From assembly GCF_900129395.1 (NCBI RefSeq), contig NZ_FQVP01000003.1, positions 124,001 through 188,000 on the forward strand: DNA of 64,000 nucleotides, read 5' to 3'. Position 1 is the first letter of the stretch, and each line of letters starts with the position of its first letter. The notes under the pieces were generated by a model. The model was given only the letters and a program-made list of their open reading frames with translations. It did no database searches and was not told the origin of the DNA. Of this stretch, positions 25,302 to 34,981 are shown in pieces. The DNA comes from Pseudosulfitobacter pseudonitzschiae (GTDB lineage: Bacteria > Pseudomonadota > Alphaproteobacteria > Rhodobacterales > Rhodobacteraceae). The position numbers were made by a program, and so were the translations under genes.

Positions 25302-27443
25302 ATGATCTCTGCCGACGACCTGATCGCGCTGGTCCGCAATTATAACCCCAAGACACATGAAGATCTTATTCGCGCCGCCTATGATTACGGCGCGAAGATG
25401 CACGAGGGGCAGTTTCGCCACTCGGGCGAGCCGTATTTCACGCACCCCGTGGCCGTCGCCGCGATCCTGACCGAACAGCAACTGGATGATGCCACGATCA
25501 TCACCGCGCTGTTGCACGACACGATCGAAGACACCAAAGCCTCTTATAAGACCGTATCGGAATTGTTCGGCGACGATGTTGCCACGCTGGTTGATGGCGT
25601 GACCAAGCTGACCAACCTGCAACTCAGTTCGCTGGAAACCAAGCAGGCCGAGAATTTCCGCAAGCTGTTCATGGCAATGTCCAAGGACATGCGGGTGATT
25701 CTGGTCAAGTTGGCGGACCGTTTGCACAACATGCGTACGATCAAGTCGATGCGCGTCGACAAGCAGGTGCAAAAAGCCCGCGAGACGATGGATATCTTTG
25801 CGCCACTGGCGGGTCGCATGGGTATGCAATGGATGCGCGAAGAGCTGGAAGATCTGGCGTTTCGGGTGCTTAACCCCGAGGCGCGCGCGTCGATCATCCG
25901 CCGTTTTGTCACCTTGCAACGGGAAACCGGTGACGTGATCCAGCGGATCACCAACGACATGCGGCACGAGCTGGAAAAGGCCGATATCGAGGCGGATGTT
26001 TTTGGCCGCGCGAAAAAGCCGTTTTCGATCTGGCGCAAGATGCAGGAAAAGGACCTGAGCTTTTCGCGGCTGTCGGACATCTACGGCTTTCGCCTGATCA
26101 CTGAAAGCGAAGAAGACTGCTATCGCGCGCTGGGCGCGATCCATCAGCGGTGGCGCGCGGTGCCGGGCCGGTTCAAGGATTACATCAGCCAGCCCAAGAG
26201 CAACGGATATCGTTCGATTCACACCACCGTGTCGGGCCGGGACGGCAAGCGGGTCGAGGTGCAGATCCGCACCCGCCAGATGCATGATGTGGCCGAAAGC
26301 GGCGTGGCGGCGCATTGGTCCTATCGCGACGGTGTGCGGTCGCAGAACCCCTTTGCGGTTGATCCGGTCAAGTGGATTGCGGGGCTGACCGAACAGTTCA
26401 ACGACGAAGACGATCACGACGATTTTCTCGAAGCGGTCAAGCTTGAGATGTATTCGGATCAGGTGTTCTGCTTTACGCCCAAGGGCGACGTGGTGAAGCT
26501 GCCCCGTGGGGCGACGCCGATTGATTTCGCCTATGCCATCCATACGCGGATCGGCAACGCCTGTGTGGGCGCCAAGGTCGACGGAATGCGGGTGCCGCTG
26601 TGGACGCGGGTGAAAAACGGCCAGTCGGTCGAGATTATCACTGCAGAGGGTCAGACGCCGCAGGCCACATGGCTTGAGATCGCCACAACCGGCAAGGCCA
26701 AGTCGGCCGTGCGCCGGTCGCTGCGCGAAGCGGATCGCGAACGGTTTATCAAGCTGGGGCACGAGCTGGCCCGCTCGGCGTTCTCCAATGTCGGACGCAA
26801 GGCGACGGACAAGGTATTGGACACCGCGGCCAAACACCTGCGGCTTTCGGACGGTGACGAGGTTCTGGCGCGCCTGGGCAGCGCCGAACTGACGGGTCGT
26901 GAAGTGGTGCAGTCGGTCTATCCCGATCTTGCGCCCAAAACCGGCAAGAAGGTCGACAAGCGCCGCGCAGTGATCGGCCTGTCGCCGGGGCAAAGCTTTG
27001 ACCGGGCCACCTGTTGCCAGCCTTTGCCGGGGGAACGTATCGTTGGGATCACCTATCGCGGACAGGGCGTGGTCGTGCATTCGATCGACTGTCAGCGGCT
27101 GGTGGATTTCGACGATCAGCCCGACCGCTGGCTGGACCTGCATTGGCATGACGGCAGCCACCCGGCGGTTTACGGGGCCACGCTGGATATGACGATTGGC
27201 AACGATGCGGGGGTGTTGGGCCGGATCTGCACCTTGATCGGCGACAGCAGCGCAAATATTTCGGATTTAGAGTTCCTGGACCGGAAACCGGACTTTTACC
27301 GCCTGCTGATAAATGTTGAACTGCGCGATGTGGAGCATTTGCATTCGCTGATGCTGACACTTGAAGCCGAGAGCGAGGTTGCGTCGATCGAGCGCTTCCG
27401 CGATGTCACAAAAGGTGCAGCCGATCCGGCGCGTACCGCCTGA
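25302..27443 (+). CDS. rsh: Bifunctional (p)ppGpp synthetase/hydrolase (RelA/SpoT)
   Basis: 713 residues, standard length. HD hydrolase domain at about 25-180 with His48 and His72-Asp73 (ALLHDTIED), an indication that hydrolase activity is present. Synthetase domain at about 235-350 with YGFRLITESEEDCY and KSNGYRSIHTTV. TGS domain at about 385-445 (VFCFTPKGDVVKLPRGATP) and a C-terminal ACT domain (GVLGRICTLIGDSSANISDLE). The only Rsh in the window; it sets the stringent-response alarmone level and is coupled to rpoZ. Confidence 0.97.
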   Translation: MISADDLIALVRNYNPKTHEDLIRAAYDYGAKMHEGQFRHSGEPYFTHPVAVAAILTEQQLDDATIITALLHDTIEDTKASYKTVSELFGDDVATLVDGVTKLTNLQLSSLETKQAENFRKLFMAMSKDMRVILVKLADRLHNMRTIKSMRVDKQVQKARETMDIFAPLAGRMGMQWMREELEDLAFRVLNPEARASIIRRFVTLQRETGDVIQRITNDMRHELEKADIEADVFGRAKKPFSIWRKMQEKDLSFSRLSDIYGFRLITESEEDCYRALGAIHQRWRAVPGRFKDYISQPKSNGYRSIHTTVSGRDGKRVEVQIRTRQMHDVAESGVAAHWSYRDGVRSQNPFAVDPVKWIAGLTEQFNDEDDHDDFLEAVKLEMYSDQVFCFTPKGDVVKLPRGATPIDFAYAIHTRIGNACVGAKVDGMRVPLWTRVKNGQSVEIITAEGQTPQATWLEIATTGKAKSAVRRSLREADRERFIKLGHELARSAFSNVGRKATDKVLDTAAKHLRLSDGDEVLARLGSAELTGREVVQSVYPDLAPKTGKKVDKRRAVIGLSPGQSFDRATCCQPLPGERIVGITYRGQGVVVHSIDCQRLVDFDDQPDRWLDLHWHDGSHPAVYGATLDMTIGNDAGVLGRICTLIGDSSANISDLEFLDRKPDFYRLLINVELRDVEHLHSLMLTLEAESEVASIERFRDVTKGAADPARTA

Positions 27444-27469
27444 ATCCGAACGGGAAGGACCCTGATACG

Positions 27470-28150
27470 GTGATCTTCAAACGTCGAGATCCCAAACCGT
27501 TCCTGCGCGCATTGGCCGAGGCCTTGTGGCCGCGCGGGGGTTGGACCCGTGCGTTTCACTATGTCAAACACCGGGTGCGGCGGCTGCCCGATACGCCCGA
27601 ACGCATTGCGCGGGGCATCTGGGCCGGTGTGTTCACGACGTTTACACCGTTTTACGGCCTGCATTTCGTGGTGGCGGCTCTTGTCGGCAAGGCCATGCGC
27701 GGCAATCTGCTGGCGGCGTTGATGGCCACGTTCTTTGGCAATCCGCTGACCTATGTGCCCATCGGCATCGCGTCGTTGAAAACCGGTCACTGGCTGCTGG
27801 GCACCCGCATGGACCCCGAAGAACACCGGTCGTTCGGGGGCAAGTTCTATGACGCGGCGGCGGATCTGTGGGACAACCTGATTGCGGTCGTGCAGGGCAA
27901 TCCGACGAACTGGACCGGGTTGGACCGGTTCTTCCATGATGTGTTTTTCCCCTATCTGGTGGGGGGGATCATTCCGGGGATCATTTGCGGGACAATTGCC
28001 TATTATATCTCTGTGCCGCTGTTGCGCGCCTATCAAAAACGGCGCAAGGGCGCGATCAAGGCCAAGTTCGAGGCGCTGAAGGCCAAGGCTGCGGAAAAGG
28101 CTGCAGCCAAGGCGGCCAGCAAGTCCGAGGCGCGCTCGGAGCAGGAATAG
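27470..28150 (+). CDS. DUF2062 domain membrane protein
   Basis: 226 residues from a GTG start with GGGAAGGA upstream. DUF2062 core at about 30-190 with GIWAGVFTTFTPFYGLHF, FFGNPLTYVPIG and FFPYLVGGIIPGIICG. The C-terminal 40 residues form a Lys/Ala/Glu-rich helix facing the cytoplasm. Function unknown. Follows rsh by 26 bases; a copy of the intergenic repeat family begins directly after its stop codon. Confidence 0.85.
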   Translation: MIFKRRDPKPFLRALAEALWPRGGWTRAFHYVKHRVRRLPDTPERIARGIWAGVFTTFTPFYGLHFVVAALVGKAMRGNLLAALMATFFGNPLTYVPIGIASLKTGHWLLGTRMDPEEHRSFGGKFYDAAADLWDNLIAVVQGNPTNWTGLDRFFHDVFFPYLVGGIIPGIICGTIAYYISVPLLRAYQKRRKGAIKAKFEALKAKAAEKAAAKAASKSEARSEQE

Positions 28151-28207
28151 GGGGCTCTGCCCCCGCGCCTTGCGGCGCGCCCCCGGAGTTTACCTGGCAA
28201 GATGAAG
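28151..28207 (+). repeat. Intergenic repeat family, copy A
   Basis: Starts at the first base after the DUF2062 stop codon. Order of parts: hairpin GGGGCTCTGCCCC, a second hairpin CGCGCC-TTGC-GGCGCG, then CCCCCGGAGTTTACC and TGGCAAGATGAAG. The same order occurs at 47266-47325 and 58543-58598 on the minus strand, and the last part alone at 32857-32891. Confidence 0.85.
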
Positions 28208-28291
28208 GCCGGTGTATCGGTACAAAGAAGCCCTCGCGCTTGGGCGCGTCGGGCATTAGGCTGCGGCGCAAAATACGATCTGGAGTAGCTT

Positions 28292-29041
28292 ATGAAACCG
28301 CTTGGGTCCCTTCGTCTGGGGGTGAACATTGATCACGTGGCCACGGTGCGCAATGCACGCGGCGGCGACACGCCTGACCCGCTGCGGGCCGCGCGGATCG
28401 CGCAAGAGGCGGGCTGTGACGGCATCACGGCGCATTTGCGCGAGGACCGCAGGCATATTTCGGACGCGGACATCGAGGGGTTGATGGAGGTGCTGACGGT
28501 GCCGCTGAACTTTGAGATGGCCGCAACCGAAGAGATGCAGCAGATTGCCCTGCGCCACCGCCCCCACGCCGTGTGCATCGTGCCGGAAAAGCGCGAGGAG
28601 CGCACCACCGAGGGCGGGCTGGAAGTGGCACGCGAAGAGAACAAGCTGGCACATTTCATCGCCCCCTTGCGCGATGCCGGCTGCCGCGTGTCGATCTTTA
28701 TCGGCGCGGACCAGCGCCAGATCGAAGCGGCACACCGTATCGGCGCACAGGTGATCGAGCTGCATTCCGGGGCTTATTGCGATGCCCACCACGAGGGACG
28801 CTTTGACGACCGCGACCGTGAGCTTGAGGCGCTGCGCGAGATGTCCACCTTTGCACACGGGCTGGGGCTGGAGGTGCATGTGGGGCACGGGTTGACCTAT
28901 GATACCGTGCAGCCGGTGGCGGCCTTTCCCGAGGTAATGGAATTGAACATCGGGCATTTCCTGATCGGCGAGGCGATCTTTCGCGGATTGCAGCCGGCCA
29001 TCGCCGAGATGCGCCGCCTGATGGACGAAGCCCGTGGGTGA
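28292..29041 (+). CDS. pdxJ: Pyridoxine 5'-phosphate synthase
   Basis: 249 residues. Condenses 1-deoxyxylulose 5-phosphate with 3-amino-1-hydroxyacetone phosphate to pyridoxine phosphate. TIM barrel with RLGVNIDHVATVRNARGG, ITAHLREDRRHI, CIVPEKREERTTEGG, ELHSGAYCDA and VHVGHGLTYD, covering the active-site His, Glu and Arg residues. GGAG precedes the ATG. Confidence 0.97.
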   Translation: MKPLGSLRLGVNIDHVATVRNARGGDTPDPLRAARIAQEAGCDGITAHLREDRRHISDADIEGLMEVLTVPLNFEMAATEEMQQIALRHRPHAVCIVPEKREERTTEGGLEVAREENKLAHFIAPLRDAGCRVSIFIGADQRQIEAAHRIGAQVIELHSGAYCDAHHEGRFDDRDRELEALREMSTFAHGLGLEVHVGHGLTYDTVQPVAAFPEVMELNIGHFLIGEAIFRGLQPAIAEMRRLMDEARG

Positions 29042-29465
29042 GTATCGTTTCAACATTCCGCGCTTTGCCACGTTTTACCTAGGGCTGAGCATCGGCCTTC
29101 CGGTGCTGCTCTATCTGATCCGCCAATATCTGGGCTTTGATTTAAGCTCGGGCGGGGTTTCGTTGATCCCGATCATGCTGACCACGCTGAACGAGGGGGC
29201 GCGGTTTGTGCGTGCGACGGGGCGGCGGCCGGAAAATCGTGAAGCGTGGAAAATGGCGGGGCTGTTTGCGCTGTTTGGTGTCATGCTTTCGATGTTGCTG
29301 GCGGCGGTTGTGTTGGTTGTGGCGCCTGCACTGCTGGGTGATTTGTCCAGCCTGGGGATCGGATTCGTCGCCGCGATGGTGGCGGTGATGGCGATTGTTT
29401 ATATATTGGTGTCCCGGGTGTTCTTTGCCCTGGGCGCCCGCAGCGAAGTGAAGCGGCTGCCGTGA
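29034..29465 (+). CDS. Small integral membrane protein (ABZJ_00895-like)
   Basis: 143 residues with four transmembrane helices, starting at GTG within the last codons of pdxJ. Pattern of FYLGLSIGLPVLLYLIRQYLG, then EGARFVRATGRRPENREAWKMAGLF, then two C-terminal helices. This resembles the ABZJ_00895 family of unknown function. Lies between pdxJ and a small periplasmic protein gene with 19 bases to the next start. Confidence 0.7.
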   Translation: MGEYRFNIPRFATFYLGLSIGLPVLLYLIRQYLGFDLSSGGVSLIPIMLTTLNEGARFVRATGRRPENREAWKMAGLFALFGVMLSMLLAAVVLVVAPALLGDLSSLGIGFVAAMVAVMAIVYILVSRVFFALGARSEVKRLP

Positions 29466-29484
29466 GCTTTTGGAGTATGGTCGA

Positions 29485-29922
29485 ATGATGTCTGCATTAA
29501 TCCGCGCCGCTTTGGTTCTGGGCCTGACGGCGGCACCGGCGCTGGCCCAGGTGAAGGTCAGTGCCTGCGAAGGCTTTCGCGCCTCGGCCGAGAACGTCTA
29601 TTGGACAGATCCGACGCGCACCTTTGCCAATGGGGCGATCCGGTTGGTGGCGCTGGACACGCAGGAACCGGTGTGCTGCGTTCTGAGCGTGATGGTGGTT
29701 TATCCGTCAAAGGACGAGCCGTTCCCGCAATGCCGCCTGGTCAGCACCGAGGCCGGCGGCTGGGCGAACATGTTCCTGTCACGCGCCAAGGCGCGATATG
29801 ATCCGGTCAAAGGGTTGTCGGTGACCATTCCCGTCGAGACCTATGTGGACGGCGTGAACAACCACGCGACAACGGTGACCGTCACGATCAATCAGGCGAC
29901 CGGCGAGATTGCCGCACGATGA
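29485..29922 (+). CDS. Secreted hypothetical protein
   Basis: 145 residues starting [11 protein letters not shown], with TGGAG 9 bases upstream. Signal peptide cleaved near ALA-QVKV. The mature part has Cys residues at [11 protein letters not shown] and PQCRLVS that may form disulfides and is rich in beta strands (TTVTVTINQ). No family recognised. The stop overlaps the acpS start (ATGA), so it is in the acpS operon. Confidence 0.65.
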   Translation: MMSALIRAALVLGLTAAPALAQVKVSACEGFRASAENVYWTDPTRTFANGAIRLVALDTQEPVCCVLSVMVVYPSKDEPFPQCRLVSTEAGGWANMFLSRAKARYDPVKGLSVTIPVETYVDGVNNHATTVTVTINQATGEIAAR

Positions 29923-30323
29923 TCCTGGGCATTGGCACCGATCTGGCCAACATCGAGCGTATCCAAGGCACGCTGGACCGGTTCGGTGACCGATTTCGCA
30001 ACCGCGTGTTCACCGAGGTGGAACAGGCCAAATCCGAGCGGCGCCGCGACGTGGCGGGCACCTATGCCAAACGCTGGGCTGCGAAAGAGGCTTGTTCCAA
30101 GGCATTGGGCACGGGCCTGCGCATGGGCATTTCATGGCGCGACATGGCCGTCAGCAACCTGCGCACCGGACAACCCGTGATGCATGTCACCGGCTGGGCT
30201 GCCGAGCGGCTGGCCGCGATGACCCCCGCCGGGCACGAAGCGATCATTCACGTGACGCTGACCGACGATCACCCCTGGGCACAGGCCTTTGTGCTGATCG
30301 AGGCGCGGCCCATAGCAGGTTGA
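29919..30323 (+). CDS. acpS: Holo-[acyl-carrier-protein] synthase
   Basis: 134 residues. Transfers 4'-phosphopantetheine from CoA to [18 protein letters not shown] provides Asp8, and [15 protein letters not shown] the catalytic Glu that bind Mg2+. Usual length and usual neighbours (pdxJ upstream, lepB downstream). Confidence 0.96.
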   Translation: MILGIGTDLANIERIQGTLDRFGDRFRNRVFTEVEQAKSERRRDVAGTYAKRWAAKEACSKALGTGLRMGISWRDMAVSNLRTGQPVMHVTGWAAERLAAMTPAGHEAIIHVTLTDDHPWAQAFVLIEARPIAG

Positions 30324-30403
30324 CGCATTGGCCGCATGTGGCCTGCCTTGACACCTTGACGCTGCACCCGCATGTAGCAGCGTGACCCAAGCAGGAGCGT
30401 CCC

Positions 30404-31240
30404 ATGGCTGCCAAGGAAAAATCCGGCAACGGATTCGTCGAAACGATCAAGACAATCGTCTATGCGCTGCTGATCGCAGGCGTTTTCCGCACCCTTTTCT
30501 TTCAGCCGTTCTGGATTCCGTCCGGTTCGATGAAAGAGACGCTGCTGATCGGGGATTTCCTGTTCGTGAACAAGATGGTTTACGGCTATTCCTACGCGTC
30601 CTGCCCCAGCATCGTGATACCGAGGATCGGTCTGGACGTGGACGCCGAAGACATTTGCGGTGTCTTTGACGGCGACAACACACGCCTGTTTGGCGGCACG
30701 CCCAAACATGGTGATGTGGTGGTGTTCCGTCACCCTGTGTCGGGACGCGATTATATCAAGCGGTTGATTGGCGTGCCGGGTGACACGGTGCAGGTCAAGG
30801 ACGGCATCGTGATCCTGAACGGAGAACCCTTGCCGCAAGAACCTGCAGGGACATTCACCGAGTCGATGGAGCGTCAGGGACCGCAGGGGCTGGTGCCGCG
30901 CTGTGAAAACGGCCCCGTCGGCGAAGGTGGCGATTGCACCAAGTCGGCGTATATCGAGACAATGCCCAACGGGGTCAGCTATACTGTTTTGAATACGGCC
31001 AACCAGAGTTCGGACAACACGAATGTGTTCCAGGTGCCCGAGGGACAGTATTTCTTCATGGGTGACAACCGCGACAACTCGCTTGACAGTCGGTTTTCGC
31101 AACTGGCCGGTGGCGTCGGTTTCGTGCCATATGAGAACCTTATTGGCCGCGCGGACCGGATCATGTTCTCGTCCGCGGGGCGGTCGATGCTGTTCTTCTG
31201 GACCTGGCGCGGCGACCGGTTCTTCAAGGGTATTCACTAG
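30404..31240 (+). CDS. lepB: Signal peptidase I
   Basis: 278 residues. Membrane serine protease that removes signal peptides. One N-terminal transmembrane helix (about 17-37), Ser42 in [14 protein letters not shown] and the general-base Lys119 in [16 protein letters not shown]; the family box [15 protein letters not shown] is near the C-terminus. GGAG precedes the ATG. A long insert at about 160-195 with two Cys is within the family's variable region. Confidence 0.97.
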   Translation: MAAKEKSGNGFVETIKTIVYALLIAGVFRTLFFQPFWIPSGSMKETLLIGDFLFVNKMVYGYSYASCPSIVIPRIGLDVDAEDICGVFDGDNTRLFGGTPKHGDVVVFRHPVSGRDYIKRLIGVPGDTVQVKDGIVILNGEPLPQEPAGTFTESMERQGPQGLVPRCENGPVGEGGDCTKSAYIETMPNGVSYTVLNTANQSSDNTNVFQVPEGQYFFMGDNRDNSLDSRFSQLAGGVGFVPYENLIGRADRIMFSSAGRSMLFFWTWRGDRFFKGIH

Positions 31241-31248
31241 GCGTATTG

Positions 31249-31935
31249 ATGAAAATTTCGAGCGAGCTCAAAGACTTTCAACACCGTATCGGACACGAGT
31301 TCGCCGATCCGACGCTGCTGACCGAGGCCGTGACACATGCGTCGATGTCGTCGCCCACGCGCGGCGACAACCAGCGGCTTGAGTTTCTGGGCGACCGGGT
31401 GTTGGGGCTGGCGATGGCGCAGGCGCTGCTGGAGGCGGACACTGACGCCGCCGAGGGCAAGCTGGCGCCGCGGTTCAACGCGCTGGTGCGCAAGGAAACC
31501 TGCGCCGATGTGGCCCGCGAGATCGATCTGGGTGCGGTTCTGCGGCTGGGCCGGTCGGAGATGCTGTCAGGTGGGCGCCGCAAAGAGGCGCTGCTGGGCG
31601 ACGCGATGGAGGCTGTGATTGCCGCCGTCTATCTGGACGCGGGCTTTGACGTGGCGCAGGCGATGATCATCCGGCTCTGGGGCAAGCGTATCAACGATGT
31701 CGACGCCGACGCCCGCGACGCCAAGACTGCGATGCAGGAATGGGCGCAGGCCAAAGGGTTGCAGCCGCCACGCTATGTCGAAGTGCACCGCGAAGGGCCG
31801 GATCATGCGCCCGTTTTCACGATTGCTGCAAAGCTGACCAACGGGGCCAGCGCGCAGGCCACCGCCAAATCGAAACGTCAGGCCGAACAGGCCGCCGCCG
31901 CCGCATTGCTGGCGCAAATGGAGAAAACCAAATGA
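31249..31935 (+). CDS. rnc: Ribonuclease III
   Basis: 228 residues from the ATG (a TTG three bases earlier is also possible). Cleaves double-stranded RNA. RNase III signature [15 protein letters not shown] and [19 protein letters not shown], each with acids for Mg2+; double-stranded RNA-binding domain at about 155-226 with [11 protein letters not shown]-like start and the terminal [13 protein letters not shown]. Overlaps era by 4 bases. Confidence 0.96.
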   Translation: MKISSELKDFQHRIGHEFADPTLLTEAVTHASMSSPTRGDNQRLEFLGDRVLGLAMAQALLEADTDAAEGKLAPRFNALVRKETCADVAREIDLGAVLRLGRSEMLSGGRRKEALLGDAMEAVIAAVYLDAGFDVAQAMIIRLWGKRINDVDADARDAKTAMQEWAQAKGLQPPRYVEVHREGPDHAPVFTIAAKLTNGASAQATAKSKRQAEQAAAAALLAQMEKTK

Positions 31936-32840
31936 GCACCCGCGCCGGTTTCGTCGCCCTGATCGGAGAGCCGAACGCCGGCAAATCCACCCTGTTGAAC
32001 CGCATGGTCGGGGCCAAGGTGTCGATCGTCACCCACAAGGTCCAGACCACTCGCGCGCGTATTCGCGGTGTCGCCATCGAGGGTGACGCGCAGATCGTGT
32101 TCGTGGACACGCCGGGCTTGTTCCAGCCGCGCCGCCGGTTGGACCGCGCTATGGTTGCGGCCGCATGGGGCGGGGCTGCGGACGCCGATGTGGTGGTCCT
32201 GATGGTCGAGGCGCACCGTGGCGTCACAGAGGGCGTGGAGCGCATCCTGGAGGGGCTGGCGACCGTTGGCGAAGGCCGCAAGGTCGCGCTGGCGATCAAC
32301 AAGATCGACCGCGTGGAATCGCAGGTTCTGCTGGGGCTGACCAAGGAGTTGAATGACCGCTACGCCTTTGTCGAAACCTTCATGATTTCGGCCGAGAAGG
32401 GCTTTGGCGTCGATGCGCTGCGCACGTGGCTGGGCGGTCAATTGCCCGAAGGCCCGTGGCTGTACCCCGAGGACCAGATTGCCGATCTGCCCATGCGCAT
32501 GATCGCCGCCGAGATGACCCGTGAAAAGCTGACCCTGCGGCTGCATCAGGAATTGCCCTATCAGTTGACGGTCGAGACCGAGAACTGGGAAGAGCGCAAG
32601 GACGGCACCGCACGGATTGATCAGGTGGTCTATGTGAGCCGCGAGGGGCACAAGGGCATCATTCTGGGCAACAAGGGCGAGACGATCAAATCTGTCAGCA
32701 AGGCCAGCCGCGCCGAGCTGGAAGAGTTTCTGGGCCGTCGCGTGCACCTGTTCCTTCAGGTCAAGGTGCGCGAGAAGTGGCAGGAAGAGGCCGAGCGGTA
32801 TTCGCAGATGGGGCTGGATTTCAAAGATGGCAACGCCTGA
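31932..32840 (+). CDS. era: GTPase Era
   Basis: 302 residues. Ribosome-assembly GTPase that binds 16S rRNA. G1 [10 protein letters not shown]3 DTPGLF, G4 NKID, with [13 protein letters not shown] as the switch region; the C-terminal KH domain contains [16 protein letters not shown]. The ATG overlaps the rnc stop (ATGA), the classic rnc-era-recO order with DUF1491 inserted before recO. Confidence 0.97.
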   Translation: MSTRAGFVALIGEPNAGKSTLLNRMVGAKVSIVTHKVQTTRARIRGVAIEGDAQIVFVDTPGLFQPRRRLDRAMVAAAWGGAADADVVVLMVEAHRGVTEGVERILEGLATVGEGRKVALAINKIDRVESQVLLGLTKELNDRYAFVETFMISAEKGFGVDALRTWLGGQLPEGPWLYPEDQIADLPMRMIAAEMTREKLTLRLHQELPYQLTVETENWEERKDGTARIDQVVYVSREGHKGIILGNKGETIKSVSKASRAELEEFLGRRVHLFLQVKVREKWQEEAERYSQMGLDFKDGNA

Positions 32841-32856
32841 TCTCTTGGCCAACCGA

Positions 32857-32891
32857 CCCTCCGGGGGGAGTTTATCGGGCAAGATGAAGCC
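32857..32891 (+). repeat. Intergenic repeat family, truncated copy B
   Basis: CCCTCCGGGGGGAGTTTATC followed by GGGCAAGATGAAGCC. It matches only the 3' half of the family. It begins 16 bases after the era stop codon and ends exactly at the DUF1491 start codon, so it forms that gene's leader. Confidence 0.75.
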
Positions 32892-33221
32892 ATGAGCCGT
32901 TTGACTGCACGGTTCTGGGTTGATGCCTATCTGACGCGGCTGCGGTTGTTCGATATACCGGGTTTTGTCGTGTCGCATGGCGATGACACGGGCGGCGCGG
33001 TTCTGGTCAAGCTGAACACGCTGGACGGGCAGGCGGTGGTGTTTCACCGCAGTTTTGACTTGCAAAGCGATGCGCGCGTCTGGGCGGAGTTGGCGCGCGG
33101 CGCCGAGGCCGAGGTTGACGCGGTGGTGACGCGGCAGCGCGGTTTCGATCCTGACCTGTGGGTGGTCGAGGTCGAGGACCGCGCGGGGCGGCATCTGCTG
33201 GATCACGACGGGCTGGCCTGA
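32892..33221 (+). CDS. DUF1491 family protein
   Basis: 109 residues starting [19 protein letters not shown], the DUF1491 opening, with [13 protein letters not shown] and [19 protein letters not shown] further on. Small cytoplasmic alphaproteobacterial protein of unknown function that is commonly found near era/recO. Its ribosome-binding region is supplied by the repeat copy just upstream (GGGCAAGATGAAGCC). recO starts 2 bases after its stop. Confidence 0.88.
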   Translation: MSRLTARFWVDAYLTRLRLFDIPGFVVSHGDDTGGAVLVKLNTLDGQAVVFHRSFDLQSDARVWAELARGAEAEVDAVVTRQRGFDPDLWVVEVEDRAGRHLLDHDGLA

Positions 33222-33223
33222 GC

Positions 33224-33949
33224 GTGGACTGGCGGGGGACAGGCATATTGCTGGCCGCGCGCAAACACGGCGAGACATCGGTGATCATCGAGGTGTTCAC
33301 CGAAGATCGCGGCCGCCACGCGGGCGTGGTGCGCGGAGGGACCAGCCGCAAGATTGCACCGATCCTGCAACCGGGCGCACAGCTTGACGTGGCATGGCGT
33401 GCGCGGCTTGAGGATCACATCGGCAGCTTTACAGTAGAACCCGTGCGCAGCCGCGCCGCGCAGGCGATGGGCGACCGGTTGTCGCTGGCGGGGCTGAACG
33501 CGGTGACGTCACTGTTGTGTTTTTGCCTGCCAGAGCGCGAGGTGCACGCGCCGCTGTACCGGCGGACCGAAGCCTTGCTGGATCTGATGGGGCAGAACGA
33601 GATCTGGCCGCTGGCCTATTTGCGGTGGGAATTGGCGCTGTTGGAAGAGATGGGATACGGGCTGGACCTGTCGGCCTGCGCGGTCACTGGCGCGACCGAG
33701 GGGCTGGTCTATGTCTCGCCCCGGTCAGGGCGGGCGGTGTCGGCAGAGGGGGCGGGTGAATGGGTGGACCGGATGCTGCCCCTGCCCGAGGTGCTGCGTG
33801 GCCGTGGCGATGCGCCGGACGCAGAGATTGTCCAGGGGCTGCGGACCACCGGATATTTCCTGGAGACGCATCTGGCTGCCGATCAGGGCAACCGCGCCTT
33901 GCCTGTGGCCCGTGCACGGTTTGTCGAGGCGTTCAGTCGGCGGCTCTGA
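33224..33949 (+). CDS. recO: DNA repair protein RecO
   Basis: 241 residues from a GTG ([19 protein letters not shown]). RecF-pathway mediator that loads RecA. N-terminal OB fold (about 1-80) with [17 protein letters not shown]; helical C-terminal part ([27 protein letters not shown]) in which the zinc-finger Cys of other RecO proteins are largely absent. The 3' end overlaps the convergent META gene by 17 bases. Confidence 0.94.
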   Translation: MDWRGTGILLAARKHGETSVIIEVFTEDRGRHAGVVRGGTSRKIAPILQPGAQLDVAWRARLEDHIGSFTVEPVRSRAAQAMGDRLSLAGLNAVTSLLCFCLPEREVHAPLYRRTEALLDLMGQNEIWPLAYLRWELALLEEMGYGLDLSACAVTGATEGLVYVSPRSGRAVSAEGAGEWVDRMLPLPEVLRGRGDAPDAEIVQGLRTTGYFLETHLAADQGNRALPVARARFVEAFSRRL

Positions 33950-34322
33950 ACATCATTTCGCGGCCTTTTTCGTTCTTCAGGATCATCACGTCGCCCAACA
34001 CTTCGATCAGGGTCATGTCCTGAAGGGCTGTGAAATAGCGCGTCTCGTCACCCAGTGCCGGGCAGGCGCGGCGGGTGCTGCGCAGCGGGCCGGTCTTGAA
34101 CCACGGGTAGGGCACCGACATCGTGCCAGAGAAGCCGTTGCAGGGGCCGCGCCCGGCGATTTTGTCGACCTCGGGAAAGCTGAGCGAGGCCATCGCATTG
34201 AACGGTTGGCCGTCGATTTCGGTCAGGGTCCATGTCTTGCCACCGGCACCGTAGGCGCGGGCGGTTTCATCTGCTTTGCAGGACACGGCGAAGGTCAGGG
34301 CGAGTATCAGGGCAATGCGCAT
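33933..34322 (-). CDS. META-domain (HslJ-like) secreted or lipid-anchored protein
   Basis: 129 residues. N-terminal signal with AVSCKA, a possible lipobox at Cys15. The domain shows [33 protein letters not shown] and the closing [17 protein letters not shown], the pattern of META domains, whose exemplar HslJ is heat-inducible. The Cys in GPCNGF and RRACPAL may pair. Function unknown. Confidence 0.8.
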   Translation of the reverse strand: MRIALILALTFAVSCKADETARAYGAGGKTWTLTEIDGQPFNAMASLSFPEVDKIAGRGPCNGFSGTMSVPYPWFKTGPLRSTRRACPALGDETRYFTALQDMTLIEVLGDVMILKNEKGREMMFRAAD

Positions 34323-34330
34323 GGCGCTGA

Positions 34331-34858
34331 CTAGCGCAATGCCAGCACGAGGTCGATCAAGGCGGTATAGGCATTGGCGGAATCGTGCCGTTTGGATTTG
34401 GGCAGCATCGGCATCCCGATCAGCGCGCCATAGGCGGCGCGGGCAAAATCGGGGTTCTTGAGGCCCAGTTGCAACAACAGGGTCGCCATATAGGTCAGCC
34501 GTTCGGCATCCACCTGTGCCAGCGCGTCTGCCGCGTCTTTGTTTTCCTGCGCCCAGGACCGGATTGCAGGGGCTGTGGTGTCGTCCAGAACATGGGCACC
34601 AAAGTCTTGCAGGCGGGTCGCGGCGTTGCCGTCAGCTTCGAGCAGGGCGACCACATCGGCAAAGGCCTGGGTCTTCCAGTGATCCAGCAGGGCCTCGTGA
34701 AAGGCCGGGACATCGGTAAAGTGCCAGTAGAACGAGCCCTTGGTCGTGCCCAGACGACGCGCCAGTGGTTCGGCGCGCAATGCCGGTGGACCATCGCTGC
34801 GCAGGGCGGTGATGCCTGCGTTGATCCATTTCTCGCGATTGAGACGGGCATGTTTCAT
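34331..34858 (-). CDS. TetR/AcrR-family transcriptional regulator
   Basis: 175 residues. N-terminal helix-turn-helix at about 8-55 ending in LARRLGTTKGSFYWHFTDVPAF; helical ligand-binding domain after it, somewhat short for the family. The leader contains a perfect 24-base palindrome centred 53 bases before the ATG, the probable autoregulatory site. It follows mcd on the same strand, so mcd may share its control. The ligand is unknown. Confidence 0.9.
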   Translation of the reverse strand: MKHARLNREKWINAGITALRSDGPPALRAEPLARRLGTTKGSFYWHFTDVPAFHEALLDHWKTQAFADVVALLEADGNAATRLQDFGAHVLDDTTAPAIRSWAQENKDAADALAQVDAERLTYMATLLLQLGLKNPDFARAAYGALIGMPMLPKSKRHDSANAYTALIDLVLALR

Positions 34859-34898
34859 GCCAACGGGTGTAGAGGGTCGCGGGGCACCTCACAAGCGA

Positions 34899-34922
34899 CA
34901 TATGCTGCAAGTGCAGCATATG
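34899..34922. promoter_or_regulatory. Perfect 24-base palindrome, likely TetR operator
   Basis: Arms CATATGCTGCA and TGCAGCATATG with AG between them; all 11 bases of each arm pair. Located between the mcd stop (34982) and the TetR start (34858). TetR dimers commonly bind such sites in front of their own gene. Confidence 0.7.
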
Positions 34923-34981
34923 CGCGGAAGCTTGCGGTGCATTTGGGCGCTGTGCCCGTTAAACGGGCTGTCTGACGGGGC

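Noticed and set aside
34954-34968. GCCCGTT/AACGGGC inverted repeat after mcd
   Set aside because: The loop would be a single base and no T-run follows; probably not a functional hairpin.
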